This document shows, in pieces, positions 32,732 through 45,902 of a stretch of 64,000 nucleotides of DNA. The notes under the pieces are model-generated. The model searched no databases and was not told where the DNA came from. It saw only the letters and a program-made list of their open reading frames with translations. The position numbers were made by a program, and so were the translations under genes. The stretch is from Acanthochlamys bracteata (lineage: Eukaryota; Streptophyta; Magnoliopsida; Pandanales; Velloziaceae), in NCBI GenBank assembly GCA_019914995.1, contig CM034137.1, forward strand, positions 6,537,155 to 6,601,154. Direction: 5' to 3'. The stretch's first letter is position 1. Every line of letters starts with the position of its first letter.

Positions 32732-35700
32732 ATGGCGGTCATGGGTTGGGCACGGCAAATGCAGTCAGCTTTCGGTTTCCCGTTTCTCTGCCTCGTCTCC
32801 GTTGTTTACTTCACTCAGGTAGTACTCTATCTATCTTTTATGAAATTGAATTAATTTTATTATTTTATTTTGTTTTTTTTTCTTAATGTTTGTCCAATAT
32901 TGGAGACCTATTGCATGGGGTTTTTATAGCTTTGGTTTTGCTAGTTTTAAAGTATTTATGGACTCTGTTTGTAAATTGGAGTTCTTTCCTGTGTCATATC
33001 CCGATCCAACTTTATTTGGGTGTTTATAGCTTGATTTTGCTAGTCCTTAACACACATACGAGTCTGTTGCTGAATTAAAGATGCTTGTTTGTATTATATT
33101 TGATCCACATGATTTTAAATGCTAAGCTTGCTTTATCTAATATGTAGCTGAGTAAATATGTGCATAGTGGCTGTATATTTATGTGTTTATTTTTTTCCAG
33201 CAACACTTTGTTATCCTAGTGGCTGTATATTCTGTGTTTATATAACTTCTTAAGGTGCTTGTTGATGTCCTCTGTTTTAACGTGCTTGTAAGTGCCCTAT
33301 TTTCATTGCAATACTGCTGTCAAGTTTATGTGCATATTAAGATCTTGTCAGGATTAGGTTAGTGTGAGGTTCTGAATAGAGTTTTCTGTTGAAATCAATG
33401 AGAGGAGTCTGGATTCAATGTTTTATCGTTGCTTTTCTAACTTCTGGTGTCATGAAGATAATTTGCAAACTTCTCTTCAGCATAAGTATTACAGATTTTT
33501 CTTCGGTTTTTGTTTCTACAAGTTTAAGGCGGCATTTGGAAAATGACTGACTTGGTCCAATAGGTGCTACTTTCAAGGTTCTTAGCTCCTACTCTATTTT
33601 CTGATGTTTAACTTAGGCAACTCGACTGCATTATCATTGAATCAAAAAAGTTTGCACGTAACCATATGTCGATGAATATGCAAAATTTAACTTTACATTC
33701 CCAAATAAGATTAAGAGGTAACTTAACGGTATATTTCACAGACATCGTTCATTTTTTTTAATGAAAATTAGAAGTGTTTGGCCTTAAAACTTAATAAATA
33801 GTAGATATGCTTTCTGTTGGGGACAAGTGCAAATACAAGCCTCGTTAGTTTACCACTTACTGTTAGAAATGTTCTTAATCCTGTCGTACGTCTTATCAAA
33901 TCTCTATCAAAACTCTTAGGGCCGGTTTGGTAAGTGAGTTTTAGTACAACCAATTTTTCTAAAATGGATTTACAAATGTGGTTGTTTTGGTTGCCTTGTA
34001 AAACAGGTTCTGTTAAGAGTTTATTCTTTTAAAACTAAGTTTTTGGAGTTTTTGTTAAAACAATATGTAGTAGATTTTTATTAGACTCATTTGGGGAATT
34101 TTAAAGCTTGTTAAATTATTAAATACTTTGTCAGCCGTTTTACATTATAAGGCACAAAGCTACATGCAAGTCCATGAAGGATCTCTTTCTCTTATACTAA
34201 GGTGATGTTTGGGAGTGCTTATGAAATAGAGTTTTTTTTTCAAATAAAGAGTATTTTGGAAATACTTCGAAAAACGAGCTCTACTTTTTTTTACATAAAA
34301 AAAATCAGCAATAACAAGATCTTACCACATACGATTTTTTAGTATTTTTTTCAAATTTTTAAATAAATTTTGTAGAATGTTCTAGAAAGTTTATTGAAAA
34401 TGTGAAATGAAAAGTTTGAATGAAATGGAGTTAACAAGTGCACTGCCAAATGGTGCCTAAGATGATTGAGTATTTCTTCACTATCAACGCCCAACTTCAC
34501 TAGGTGTCTAGGACCACAATAACATTGCTCTGAATCTATGTGAATTTTGTGCCTTGCTTAGAGTAGCTCTTTGAGATTTATAGTGTAGTTGCATTTTTGA
34601 GAATGTTAACATCTGCTTATCCTATCTTAGCCAACAAGAAACTAACCATATTTCTATTGTATAAATCATGGGTCAGACATACTTAACCGTAATAAGTTGG
34701 AGTTTTTTCTAGTTGCTTTCCACTATTCTCTTTGCTGAAATAATTGCAATAGTAACAAAATGGTATATTGCGTAGCCCTAATGAGTGAATTCTGATCTCT
34801 ATCCATGTGAATCACTTTAGTACTCACCATATCCATAAAGTATTCTCAGTTGACAATTTTGTGTCGAGAGGAATAACTTTTAATTGCCTGCGCATAGATT
34901 AAATTAATAGTTAAGAGATATTAAGTCAACCTAGTGTAAATCATGATCAAGGCTTCAGAGTAGACACTTGCATTAGCATCATAGCTTCCCGTTTGTTCCC
35001 CTAAATTACAGCTAATAAAAGTAAGATGTTTTTTTCCTCCTTCCATATGACAAGTATATCTGTAGCGTTTCAAATAAGAACAACAAGAGGGATTGCAATT
35101 TGGAAGGGATTTGAAAAAGTAGGCTAGAATCTTGTTTTTGTTTGTTCTTTAAACCTTAGAAAGGTACTAATCTGTGATATCATTTTGTCATGCAGTTTTT
35201 AGATAGTTTTGAATTTTAAAATATCTGGAATATTAAGCTTGTTACCTAGACTGTAACGTAAATATTTTCTTTTTAAATTATTTGAGGAAAAAATGTGGTA
35301 ATAGTTTTATGAAAGGAGCATCTAATAAAAGGTTAATAATTTAAGAGAAAAAAATGTCAAGTCAATAAAATAGGCATCATGACTGCTTTCTCTTCTCAAA
35401 CAACCAGGACTTTTTACCATCTTACCAAAAAGTTGTCTTGTTTTATATCAGTGTCAAGCTACTGCTAGTTTGTGTAGCATACCGTTGGTAGCTAAGTGAT
35501 GCATTGCCTTTTCTCCCCATGAAATAGATAACATCTATCCATTAGATTTCTGATTGCAAACTAACCTTTCGCACATTTACAATATACTAACTCCATTCAC
35601 AAAACCCCACAACACCTATAAAATCTATTTTGCTTTCTAAATACATTTAGAAAGGTGGTATTATGTACTCTTTCTGGAATGTTAAAGATGCTACTTGTTT

Positions 35701-38700
35701 AGATTTGTATTGATTGTAATGATGATTTAGTAATAGCTTTGATTTTATTTATTTATTTATTATTATTATTATTTTGGTACTAGTGATTTCTGTTTACCAT
35801 GATCTCTCTTTTGCACAGCTGCTTCTTTCAATTTGACTTTCATGAAAGCAACTGTGAACTCTCCTGGTTGGAATTTATCCAAAATGGCTACTAAACTCTG
35901 TATTTTCTTCTATTCTCCTTTTGTGTCTTTTACATTGTATGCGCTTTCTGAGGTTCTGCAGTAATGTTCATTGAGGCCTGGCTCATTTATTACATTTTAA
36001 TCTTTCTCTCAGCAATAATGTAGAGACGTATGGTTAGTTAAGTTTGAATGCTTAAATTTTCTTATCTCAACTTTAAGACTCTGAATGAATGATATTTCTC
36101 ATATGCCATATATTCTAGGGCTTCAGATCTTTCGTATGGACAGCAGTTTCCTTCCAGATGAAAGATATGCTTAAGTTGTCACCTTCAGCTTCTCAATTTG
36201 TAATCTCTGTTGCTTATTCTCCTTGGAGCGTAAAGCCACTTTACGGGTACGTACTATTATTAGATAAACTTAAAGTCTTATTTGACAGCTTAACTTTCAT
36301 AACTACTAATTTTGTTACCAAAAATTTTCTAAAGCACTCCTTTTGTCCTTGGACTTTTTCATTGGATTGATTTTGATCCTTGAAAAAGTCAATGTCCTTT
36401 TGTTGCCTTATGATATGTTTTCATGGCATTAGGTAAGTTAAATTCAAGTTAATGACTTCGATGGAATTTCTTAAAAGGAGTTTGTTGTGCCTCAAACTCC
36501 TGCAAAATTACTGTGTTCTGAAATATTAGGTATCTAAAATGTCTTAAGCACTTAAGAAACTAGGAACTGTGAATTGTTTCCATTGAGGACCAAAAGGAGC
36601 CTTTAGTTTGATGCTTCAGAGGCTATAAGAGTGCTTTTGAAAGTTTAGTGACTAAATTGATCATGGAAGTTTGGAGACAAACTTAGGACTTTGACCTTAA
36701 CAGTATTATTTCTACGACTTCTATTTTACTCTTTCTATCTTATTACCATAAGTATTAAGTGTGAGAAGATGGTTTGGAGATACTGACATTTGATTGTAGC
36801 CTCCTGGAGTCTGATGAAAATATAGGTGAACACTTAGCAGGATTCATCTTCATTCATAGAAAACTGTCTTTACAGCTGTGGATGTAAAATCTCTCAAGGT
36901 TGTAAAACCTCTCAGGTGATTAATTAACTGAACATTTTGGTAACATGCTTCTTGAAGATATGCATTTGCTTTAGGATATTCTAAGGCAGGAAATTTCAGT
37001 TCTTATTTGTATTTCTAGTTGGATTGATCGTGAATGGTGTCTTTCCTCTCTACCATTAAGTGCTGCAAGTGAAATAAACTTTCTCTTTCTTTTTTTCATC
37101 TGATTTTGTAATTTGACCTGGCTGTAAAAAGAATGGATCTCAGTTAGCATATGATATTCTTTTCCTCTACTTTTTTTCTCGGTACTTCTGATTGCAACAT
37201 AAACTGGTTTTTGTATATGTATTTACTTCATTTTTTTGCAGGATCATTTCAGACTGTATTCCTATCAAGGGGAAGAAAAGAGTTCCATACTTAATCATAG
37301 CCACTATTCTGTGCCTTTTCCCTTGGATTGTTCTCAGTTTACTATCATCTTTGAGAAATTCACGCAACGGTCTCACTGTTTTTTTAACAGTTCAAAATAT
37401 TGGATCTGCTATGGCAGATGTGGTTATCGATGCAATGATTGCAGAGGCAATTCGCTCTGAGAAGTACGCCATTCTCCTTTTCTCCTATTTAGTTCTGTAA
37501 GTATGCCATGGTTTACCTGACAGCATGTTTTTTATCAGCTCAAAATTATCTGGTGATCTTCAGTCAGTTTCATGGTCCTCAATGGCTTTGGGTGGAATTT
37601 TTGGGAGTGTTCTTGGCGGATATGCATTGTCAAATCTGAGCATAGAGAAAATCTTTCTTCTTTTTGTTATTCTTCCAGCTGTTCAACTATTCGCTTGTAA
37701 GTTTGTCCATGAAGCTTCTTCTGGGCTTCTTAAGTCAACGAGTGGTAGCAAGGTTGTTCTTTCAGAACCTGAAGCTACCACAGAAGTTCAAAAGTCTTCC
37801 AGTCAAAAAGTAAACGGTGGAACTTCACAGAGGAGGAGGAACAAACTTAATAAAAATAAAGAAGAAGCAGATAAGAGAGTAGCAGAGAATAAAGCACAAA
37901 ATAATCAACAACCATCAGGATTGCTTATATCTCTAAAATCTGCTACTTTCGGGTTGATTCAAGCATTCAGGCAGCCAATGATTCTAAGGTACTGCATAAC
38001 ACCCTCTTGTTGATTTTATTTTTTTTTTTCAAAATTAATTATTTGAGTTGAGCATGCCCACCAGTGAATGTTCACTTATTTCCACATTTTGATTTCTACA
38101 TTTCCTGTGGCAGACCTATGGCCTGGTTCTTCTTATCTCATGTTGCAATTCCGAATCTCTCAACAGTCATGTTCTATTACCAGACTGATTTCCTGCATCT
38201 GGGGGCATCATTTTTGGGAAATGCACGAGTTATTGGATGGTTTGGCCTCATGTTTGGAACATATGCTTATAATCGCTATTTGAAGCACGTGAGGCTCAGA
38301 AGCATTCTCATGTGAGTATAAACTAAATCCTCGAACTTTACTTTTCTTCTCTTTTTGTTGTTTGTTATTATATTTATTTTATGCTGTGTTTCTTGGTGTC
38401 TTATGGTTTTGCAATTTATGTGCAAATCTGCATCATATGAGCAAATGTCCATGTTATAAGTTGATAACTTTATGGCTGTGACTGAGTTTTGCTTGGCCTT
38501 TACCATAATACATGGCAGAGAGTTTGAAAAGATTTGGTACTTTGATTTCGGATGCATTTTATGTATATATTACAGAGTATGTATACCTAGTTCTTTCTTT
38601 CTGTAGAATATGGTGCCGGTGGCTCTATTAGTAGATCATATAGAACCCATTTTGTGAGAATTAGGATACCATGCAAGTCATGCTGATAAACTAGGGGGAT

Positions 38701-41657
38701 TATTTAGGATATGACATGAAAGATATTTCAATTTTCCTTTGTTTTGAGATAGAAAAGCTAAGAAGGTGATGGAAAGGGAGAGGCAAACCTTTTATACAGA
38801 TTTTTGGGAGACTAAAGACTAAAGAGCGGTCCATATCCTTTTAAGTGAACAAATTCATTGCTAAGTATTAACAAATGCATTGAAGTGACTAGGGAGTATA
38901 GAGTGGTCCACATCCTTTGAGCTGAGTTAATTCATGCTAAGCTTTTGAGGTACATGTTGAAAAGCTCCAAAAAGAGAACAATGGGGGACCAAAGTAGCAA
39001 ATTAATTGATTTGTGGCATTACCGTAAACAAAATCTCTCATAAGTTCTTTTCGAAAGTAGATTCTCTAAAGTAACCATCTTATAGCTAGAGGCTACAGTT
39101 GTAATAATTTCCTATAAAGTAGCTTATTTTATGATGGTTTGCTTATACTGAGTATGTCTGCCATAACTGTCTACTCGGCCTCTGGCAGCTGAGAGAGAGA
39201 GAGAGAGAGTCTAAGGTCATTCTCAGATATGTTGGTTTTTTAAACCAATTTTAATAAGACCGTACATCAGTTAGACTATCTTATATCTAAACTTTGTAGT
39301 GGTTAGATTATACAGAAATATAGGTCCTATGCAAGAACGAGCAACCACTTGAGGCTTGTCTAGTGAAAACCACATTATGAAAAGGTATGAAAAAATGCAT
39401 CTATATTCAATACATGTTGACATGCTTAAAACAAATGTTTATATCGTTCTTGTAATGTCAATCTCCACTTAAACATTCACCACCTCAGTGTCAATTTAAA
39501 ACTTCAACTGGATCATTCTTTTGAGTTTTAGCTAGGTACATCGCTGTTAGAGTAGGTATTCTCTGAAGATATGATCCTTTTAGGTGCCTTCAGAAAGCAA
39601 TTTTCCTTTTTATGAATGAAACATTCTGTAAGTTTTCATGGAAAAAGTAAGAAATATTTTATTTTCTCTGTAAGCATATTAGTGACGTGTTATAATTTTT
39701 AATAGAGTATCTTGATTTTAGCGTGGGCACTCCTTTGTAATAGTTTGTGAATATTTGCCTTCTGAAAATTAGGCCCTTGTTTAGAAGCTTCTCAGTAATG
39801 TATTTTTTTATCTAATTATCTAGTAATTGAACCTGATGCAGGTGGTCTCACATTGGCCTGGCCTTAATTGGAATTCTTGATATAGCATTAGTATCCCGGT
39901 TGAATATAAACCTTGGAGTTCCTGATAAATATATGGTCCTCTTTGGATCAGCACTCCATGATGCAGTTAATCAATTCAAGTAAAGAACTGCTCTTGTAAC
40001 TCTGCCTTTTCTGTTTCCTTTTATGTGGCCTGTCTTTGTCTGTTTTCTATTAGTTTTTCCGCCCAAATCAATGAATATGGTCATACTTTTATCTGCGGAT
40101 TATATAGGTAAGCAATTCATGTTGCATCCTGTAGTATGGCCTACTTCAAGACTGCTTAGGAAATTGGATATGCATATGCAATATAACATCATTCTGAGCT
40201 AGTAAATGTGTTACTAGGCTGCTGGACTATGTATGCTAGCTTTCCTCATGTTAATGGTTTTTGAGGTATTATTTTAGCCAAGGCCAGGACTACCTTGATT
40301 ATTGAAATTTAGGGAACCTTTCGCGCAGAGTAGAGATAGCAATCTGGGATAAGACTTTAATCTAGAATATGGATTTACGCTGTTAGTATTCTATCAAGAC
40401 CTCCTTTACCATGAAACTTTTCATCTGGCAAGTTATTCTTACGAGCAGTATAACTATCTCCTCAGTTAGAATCAGTTTAGGTACAGTCATAACTACAGAT
40501 TTCTTGCTTAGGCTAGCAGATTGGGGGCGGACTTAAATTTCTGAAATTTTAAGCATGCACATTGTACCTACTGAAGATTAACACCTTGGTCCTTTCCTAC
40601 CTTGAGCTAGGACTTCTGAATTCTTTTCACAGTCAATGCTGAGAAGAACTTAACAATTCATACATATATTAGTAGACAAAGTCTTAATTGTGTTTGAAAA
40701 GAAATTTACATGCGAATGCTGCATGTGTTTACAAGAGAGAATTGCTGAAATGTTTCAAATATCGGGTTGTTGCTTTACTCCATTTTTCACTAGCTCAGTG
40801 TATTGCTTCCTGTCGGGAGTATTCTTTTACATTAGTAGATTACTGTCAATATACTGCCTGACTATATGCTAAAAGAGTATCGAAGCAATATCCTAACTAG
40901 TTCTTCTTAGCCTTAGAAGTTGGTTGAAGTTATTTTGTATGAGTTTGGTCTTTTATTTTAGCTAGTCACCAATGCATATTACAAGGATGAACATCTTAGT
41001 GTAGTGAATTTGTTTTAAAAGCATACCATCAGCATAGCCATTTTACTTTGTACTAGTCAGACAACTTGTTATACTTGTTAAACATAGTGTTGTTTTAGTC
41101 AGACAGAAGTACACAACTGATGTGTCTGGTTTGTTCATCTCGATGTTGATTAAGGAAACAGCCGCAATTTATTAGTACTATCTTAAGCATCATTTTTTCC
41201 TTCTTCATGTTCAATATTCTTGCTTGATCTCGCTCAAATGCATGCAGCAGATTCAATCATGCTAATAAATATGAAGAGTGTCCTATGGAGTTGCAATTAT
41301 ACCTACTTCATGGAATGAATCTTCAAGTTATCTTGAACTTGTTAACATGTTGATTATCACATGTTTTTGACTTTTGACTTTTGATGTTCATGCAGGATGA
41401 TGCCATTCTTGATAATGTCCAGCCATCTATGCCCTCCTGGAATTGAAGGAACCCTTTTTGCTCTTTTTATGTCTATAAACAATCTTGGGTATACGTTGAG
41501 CTCATTTCTAGGGGCTTCTGTTGCTTCTTTGCTGAGTCTTTCATCTGGATCCTTTGATAACCTTCTTTTTGGCTTATTTTTACAGCTAGTAGCTACTCTC
41601 ATTCCCATTGCTTTCCTGTTTTTGATTCCAAGGGAAGCCACAGGTTTAACATCTTAA
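32732..41657 (+). CDS. FBT4: folate-biopterin transporter family protein (FBT4-like), 494 aa
   Basis: A seven-exon gene: 32732-32818, 36119-36246, 37242-37463, 37539-37988, 38114-38311, 39842-39979 and 41396-41657. All introns are GT-AG and the summed coding length is 1485 bases. BT1-family proteins are 12-helix major-facilitator-type membrane carriers of folates and pterins; most plant members lack a proven substrate. Recognisable blocks are QSAFGFPFLCLVSVVYFTQ (exon 1), FRSFVWTAV and SPSASQFV (exon 2), IISDCIPIKGKKRVPYL with SAMADVVIDAMIAEA (exon 3), GDLQSVSW (exon 4), PMAWFF with VMFYYQTDFL and ARVIGW (exon 5), and LCPPGIEGTLFALFMSINN (exon 7). A long lysine-rich hydrophilic loop (RRRNKLNKNKEEADKR) separates the two halves. 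These agree with Arabidopsis FBT4 (At5g54860) as I remember it, including length. Intron 1 is 3.3 kb and holds a Tourist-like MITE. Intron 3 is only 75 bases; its retention would bring a stop at about 37500. Confidence 0.9.
34201..34457. mobile_element. Tourist-like (PIF/Harbinger) MITE in FBT intron 1
   Basis: 257 bp flanked by TAA on both sides (34198-34200 and 34458-34460), the target duplication of PIF/Harbinger elements. The inverted ends are GGTGATGTTTGGGAGTGC at the left and GCACTGCCAAATGGTGCC at the right. The core is AT-rich and non-coding. Decayed relatives with the same TGTTTGG...CCAAACA pattern recur throughout the window (about 7146-7330, 15724-15975, 17915-18147, 21955-22200, 58395-58610). 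Confidence 0.75.
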
Positions 41658-42501
41658 ACTCCCAAAGCTAATCTGTATTCCTTCTTTCTAGCATCATTAT
41701 CTTGATCCCCCTTTTTAGAGTCTTTTTTAGGAATTTACAGAGCTTCTTTGAAGTCATAATATTTTCTTGAGAGTTGATTAGACAGCATATAGTAGGAACA
41801 TCTTTTACACTACAGATTTGCCACCGAAGTTTTTTAACCTAAGGTGGTTGCAATCTTCAACTCCTATGACCTCTTTACCTTTCACATTGATTCAACAAAA
41901 CACAACTCTGGTAGGTTCCTTACCATGAAAATATATGAAGTTAAGTGCTCCTTATCGGACAGATACTGGATTTTTTTTTTTCATTTTTTCTTTTCCTCCA
42001 GGTTTTATGGTACAAAGTCTTGTAAGAACATTATCTGCTCTTGTAAGTTCAAATATTGATATTGAAGCTTTTGAAATGTTTTCATTGAACATCTTTTGCT
42101 CACAGTTTATGTTCTCATTTGAACTGAATGCGTTGCATTGGGCTTGTCGCATTTTTTGGAATATTTTGTGTTTTCAATTCTCCAGATTCCATCATCTCCT
42201 ATATTGTAAACATTTGAGCAGAAGTAATTGTGTTGTTGAATACTACTCATTGCCATTGTTATTCTAATTGAGTGGTTAAAGGTCCATTAGATCTCTGATA
42301 TTGTTGGTCTACATGTTCACCAAGATACTCAAGTGACATATGGAGAAATCCCGAATAGCACTGAGAGTAGATATCATAAAAACGCAATAGTCGTTGAGGT
42401 TATTGATATCAGATCTTTTCTTTCTATTGTTATATTACTGATAATCATCTCAATGCATACATCTTCCTCCTATTAGACCTGATTATCAGACAGATAAATG
42501 G
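41658..42501. other. FBT 3' UTR and spacer
   Basis: The 3' UTR of the transporter gene is expected here. Open frames around 41844-42267 show no family resemblance and I leave them out. Confidence 0.35.
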
Positions 42502-43036
42502 TGTTAAAGAAAGCTTTAGTCATATATTCTTTATCAATGTTCTTAAGATATTATTTATAAAGACTTGAGCTCACTCTTTTCTTTGTTAATTAGTTTTGAA
42601 AAGAATTTTAAATTCGTCACATGATATCAGAGAGGGTTGGACCGGATCGGTCCAAAAATGTAAGCTAAATTTAACTTTATTATTCATATCTATTCAAGGC
42701 ATTCATGATTCGCTTTATTTCAGAACAAAATTAGTCCATTTTATTTCAGAATAGATAGTATGTTTTATTCAAAAGACAGTTATCTGCTACATTGTAAGAT
42801 AAATAGCCTATTTAATTTCAGGACAGGTCGTTCGCTTCATCTAATTCATTATAGAGCACGTAGTTCGCATCAGTTCAGTTTATAAAATAAAAAAAATTGC
42901 TCCACTGGAGAGCAGGTGTTAAATAAAAATTTAGTTCCACATTGCTTATCAATAGTCCTGAGATAATATTCATAAAGATTTGGGCTCACTTTTCTCATTA
43001 TCAATTAGTTTTGAAAAGAATCTTAAATTCGTCACA
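42502..43036. mobile_element. TRIM (terminal-repeat retrotransposon in miniature)
   Basis: A 535-bp element with two 120-bp direct terminal repeats, 42502-42621 and 42917-43036. Both begin TGTTAAA, end AAATTCGTCACA, and are of exactly equal length with scattered substitutions. Directly after the left repeat comes TGATATCAGAG, close to the usual TGGTATCAGAG primer site complementary to initiator tRNA-Met. A purine-rich GGAGAGCAGG precedes the right repeat as a polypurine tract. Flanking 5-mers AATGG (42497-42501) and AATGA (43037-43041) form a target duplication with one mismatch. The 295-bp interior has no coding capacity. Orientation is plus, taken from the primer site and purine tract. Confidence 0.85.
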
Positions 43037-44430
43037 AATGAAAAAAAATAAACAGCAGCTGTGTAGAAGTTTTAAATTTTCTTTCTAACATCTTGCGTTT
43101 GGAGATTCAGCTGTGCGGATGTACATGAGATTTAGCCCATAAGATGAGAGAAAAATAAAAATATTACTGGAATAATTTAGACTTTAACGAACTATTTTCT
43201 GCAGGAAAGTGAGAGGTTGTATTTAAGATGGATTCCAGCATGATGCATGTGATAGCTTCATTTTGTCCATTGCATAGTTCGCAGGTACGATTTTCCTTCA
43301 GTGGCACTTTTTGCACTTCATAGGCTGTTACCGTTTTTGATGTGCAACTCCTGGCTTTTATTGCAGCATTTGGTTAGCATGCCTTTGATTTAACATCTAA
43401 ACGTAATCTTATCAGGACGTCCTCTTGAATTGAATCCTATCTCTTGCTTGGCAATGATCCTGTTCTAGATTAGTTCGCAGCAACTCAATTTGGTCTGTTC
43501 TTGTTGAATGTCATACTAACACATTTAATCTTCATCTGTTCATTTCCAGATCAGTATAGAATAACAAACTAGTCTTGATAGTTTCTCTAGTCATTCCTGA
43601 AAACATTTTCTGGTGCTATCAAGTACATCGAACATCCCTAAAGGTTTTATTGACTCTTTAGTCTTATTATGCATCAAGTCACTGGACTTTCGTTGCCAGA
43701 ATTTACATGTAAAACTTATCTTCTTGAGACACTTCTTATAGTCACACTCAGAAAACGGTTAGGATGTGCTTTAATTGGTAAGAAATAAATTTCGTAAAAC
43801 TGAGTTTGATAAGAAATACATTAGAGATGAGTTCAATAAGTTTGAAATAAACTGAAACACGACAAATGTATTCCAACTCAAAATCTGCACGTCTGTTAGA
43901 GAATGAGGTCAGTTAAATTCAGTGTTCCTAACCTTTCAACATCTCTTCGTTGCATAAATTTATACTTGAATGAAAATGGGATATCAATTCAAGAGAGTAG
44001 ATTTTGTTTTCCTTCGACTAATTACAACCAAAACTCATGTGTTCAATCAAATGATAGAGACATCTCTTCATGCTTTCAACCAAACTAGATAAACATGTAT
44101 ATAATCAATTGCCTAAAAGAGTATGAATCAGCTAACAGAAAAGGGTATTATATAGCACAGATTATTCCTGCTACTACCAACGAAGAAGATGCATCTGTGA
44201 AATAAAAAAGATAACAAAGTGAAACAAAATCCTTCTACAATCTCGCTCAATAAAACATATCTTATGAACTATGCATGGCTCAATTAAGCACATCCAAAAA
44301 CACTGGTAATTTGGCACGCAACCCGAATGCGTAGACTTCAAATTTCAATTAGGAAATGTTTTTGGTCATCTGATGCAGTTATCTGATATATTTTCTCCTC
44401 TAGGAATACGCTGTCATTAAGAAAGGCTTA
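43037..44430. other. spacer, no gene recognised
   Basis: No gene is supported. A stretch at about 43760-43870 (GGATGTGCTTTAATTGG ... CTGAAACACGACAAATG) looks like a shortened relative of the MITE at 44431-44640. The 61-codon open frame at 43903-44088 has no recognisable features. Confidence 0.35.
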
Positions 44431-44640
44431 AGGCGTGTTTTTAAATACAATAAACTCTACTTTTTTTTATTAAATTTTAAATTTTATCACTTTATATATT
44501 TCAATTATTAATGAAAATTTTACTTTCACTTTCACACCTAACTCTATCCATATAAAAATTTAATTACAACATTCACATCATGTATTTTAATTACCTTATC
44601 GAATTCGTGAAATTCACGCTAATATAATTAAAACACGTCC
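44431..44640. mobile_element. MITE with AGGCGTGTTTT ends and TTA target duplication
   Basis: 210 bp bounded by AGGCGTGTTTT and AAAACACGTCC, with TTA directly on each side (44428-44430 and 44641-44643). The interior is AT-rich with phrases such as CACTTTATATATTTC and ATGTATTTTAATTACC that recur in the inverted pair at 61674-62142 and near 4915-5090, 8860-9040 and 13880-14080, so this is a dispersed family. The TTA duplication suggests PIF/Harbinger. Confidence 0.7.
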
Positions 44641-45621
44641 TTAAAGTATTGATCAGATCTCAAAGTGCCCACTATTGACCACTAACAAAATAACAATGCT
44701 CCAATGGAATTCTGAACCAGCATATGTTAAGTGGTAATATGCAGTTGTGACTTTATCGCTTTATTCAAATATAAATAAAATAATAAATACTTCCAATTTT
44801 AAAATATTAGACTTGATTAATATGATAGCAAATCATATATTGCCTTTATGAATTTAACCTTTGATCTTTATACAAAGTTTATCCATTCTATTCAAACGCA
44901 CATGATTTTGAGATTGATGTTTTTTTAATATAGTATCAGAGCCAAAAATTTTGACATTGAGCCACAGACATTTAAAGTTAATTTTTATCATTAAAAAAAA
45001 TATCTCTGTATATATTCATGTATCAAGCCAGAAAATAAAAAAAGTCATACATACGAAAGCATGCATATTAAAATATAAAATAATTAATAAAATAATAAAT
45101 TATGTTTTATCAGTTTAAAAATTAAGTCAATTGTTTAATACACTCAAGCAAACCAATAACAAATCAATTAACATTATTAGCACGGCTTCTGAAGTAAATT
45201 TACAGATGATTTTTGTTTTACTATCTAAAACAACATTGTAGGAAGAGAGATAAAAGAAGCTTTCTCTTTAAATTAATTTTATTTTATTTTTTCCTTGTAT
45301 TGATAGTATATATATGTGTGTGTGTGGATTTATCTTGTTTCTATGAAGTTAGCTCTGTAAAATTAAGTTCGATAAGAATTGAGTTAGAAATGAGTTTGGT
45401 AAGTTTGAAAAAATTGAAACATATGAAGTAATTTCGAAATCAAAAAATGAGTTCGAAGATATTGAAATAAACTCTCTTTCAAATTGTCCGACAACAACAA
45501 ATCTATATTAAAATGCTAAGATATATATAAGCAACTCACAACAATGTAGTAATTCAACAAACACAAGCCCAGTACATAAAAAGAATACTCAAAATTAATG
45601 ACGTAGACATACATATGCATC
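44641..45621. other. spacer downstream of the AG-peptide gene
   Basis: AT-rich. TAGTATCAGAGCC at about 44931-44943 resembles a retrotransposon primer site, but no LTR could be delimited next to it. The 3' UTR of the arabinogalactan peptide gene should occupy the last part. Confidence 0.35.
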
Positions 45622-45831
45622 TCAGAAGAGCCAAGCAACGATAGAACCCATAGCTGCAACTACAACCGGCGCTGCCAACTCCGTTGCTGCATTGCTGTTT
45701 GTGGTATTGGTTGCCAAACCCGGTCCTGGTGCCGGCGCATTATGATTATGACCTTCATGAGCCGATACGCCATAGCTAAGCAGCGCAACGATGCAGACCA
45801 TGAGAACAACCGTCAGCTTCAAACTCGCCAT
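45622..45831 (-). CDS. arabinogalactan peptide, GPI-anchored (69 aa)
   Basis: AG peptides are tiny cell-surface proteoglycans: a signal peptide, a short Hyp-rich stretch carrying arabinogalactan, and a GPI-anchor signal. Here residues 1-24 (MASLKLTVVLMVCIVALLSY plus GVSA) are a clear signal peptide with an A-x-A-like cut. The mature start is histidine-rich (HEGHNHN), followed by APAPGPG as the likely glycomodule. NTT is an N-glycosylation sequon. The tail after SNAATELAAP is a hydrophobic GPI signal (VVVAAMGSIVAWLF). The whole precursor is a single exon. A TATATATA lies 64 bases upstream of the ATG. A second, related gene lies 2.7 kb upstream on the same strand. The His-rich amino end is not typical of the classic AG peptides I know and could bind metal; that is inference. 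Confidence 0.85.
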   Translation of the reverse strand: MASLKLTVVLMVCIVALLSYGVSAHEGHNHNAPAPGPGLATNTTNSNAATELAAPVVVAAMGSIVAWLF

Positions 45832-45894
45832 TGCTGCAAGTAGCTAAGATTGTTGTTTGATTTTCAGTACTTGATTCTTTACAAGGTTATTGCT

Positions 45895-45902
45895 TATATA
45901 TA
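45895..45902 (-). promoter_or_regulatory. TATA box of AG-peptide gene
   Basis: TATATATA 64 bases before the start codon on the minus strand, the expected distance for a TATA box plus a short leader. Confidence 0.55.

Noticed and set aside
37192-37500. 102-codon frame reading from intron into exon 3 of the transporter gene and out into intron 3.
   Set aside because: It is explained by the spliced seven-exon model. The ends lie in introns with good splice sites.
44931-44943. TAGTATCAGAGCC, like a retrotransposon primer-binding site.
   Set aside because: No LTR boundary ending in CA just before it and no second terminal repeat could be found, so I do not call an element.
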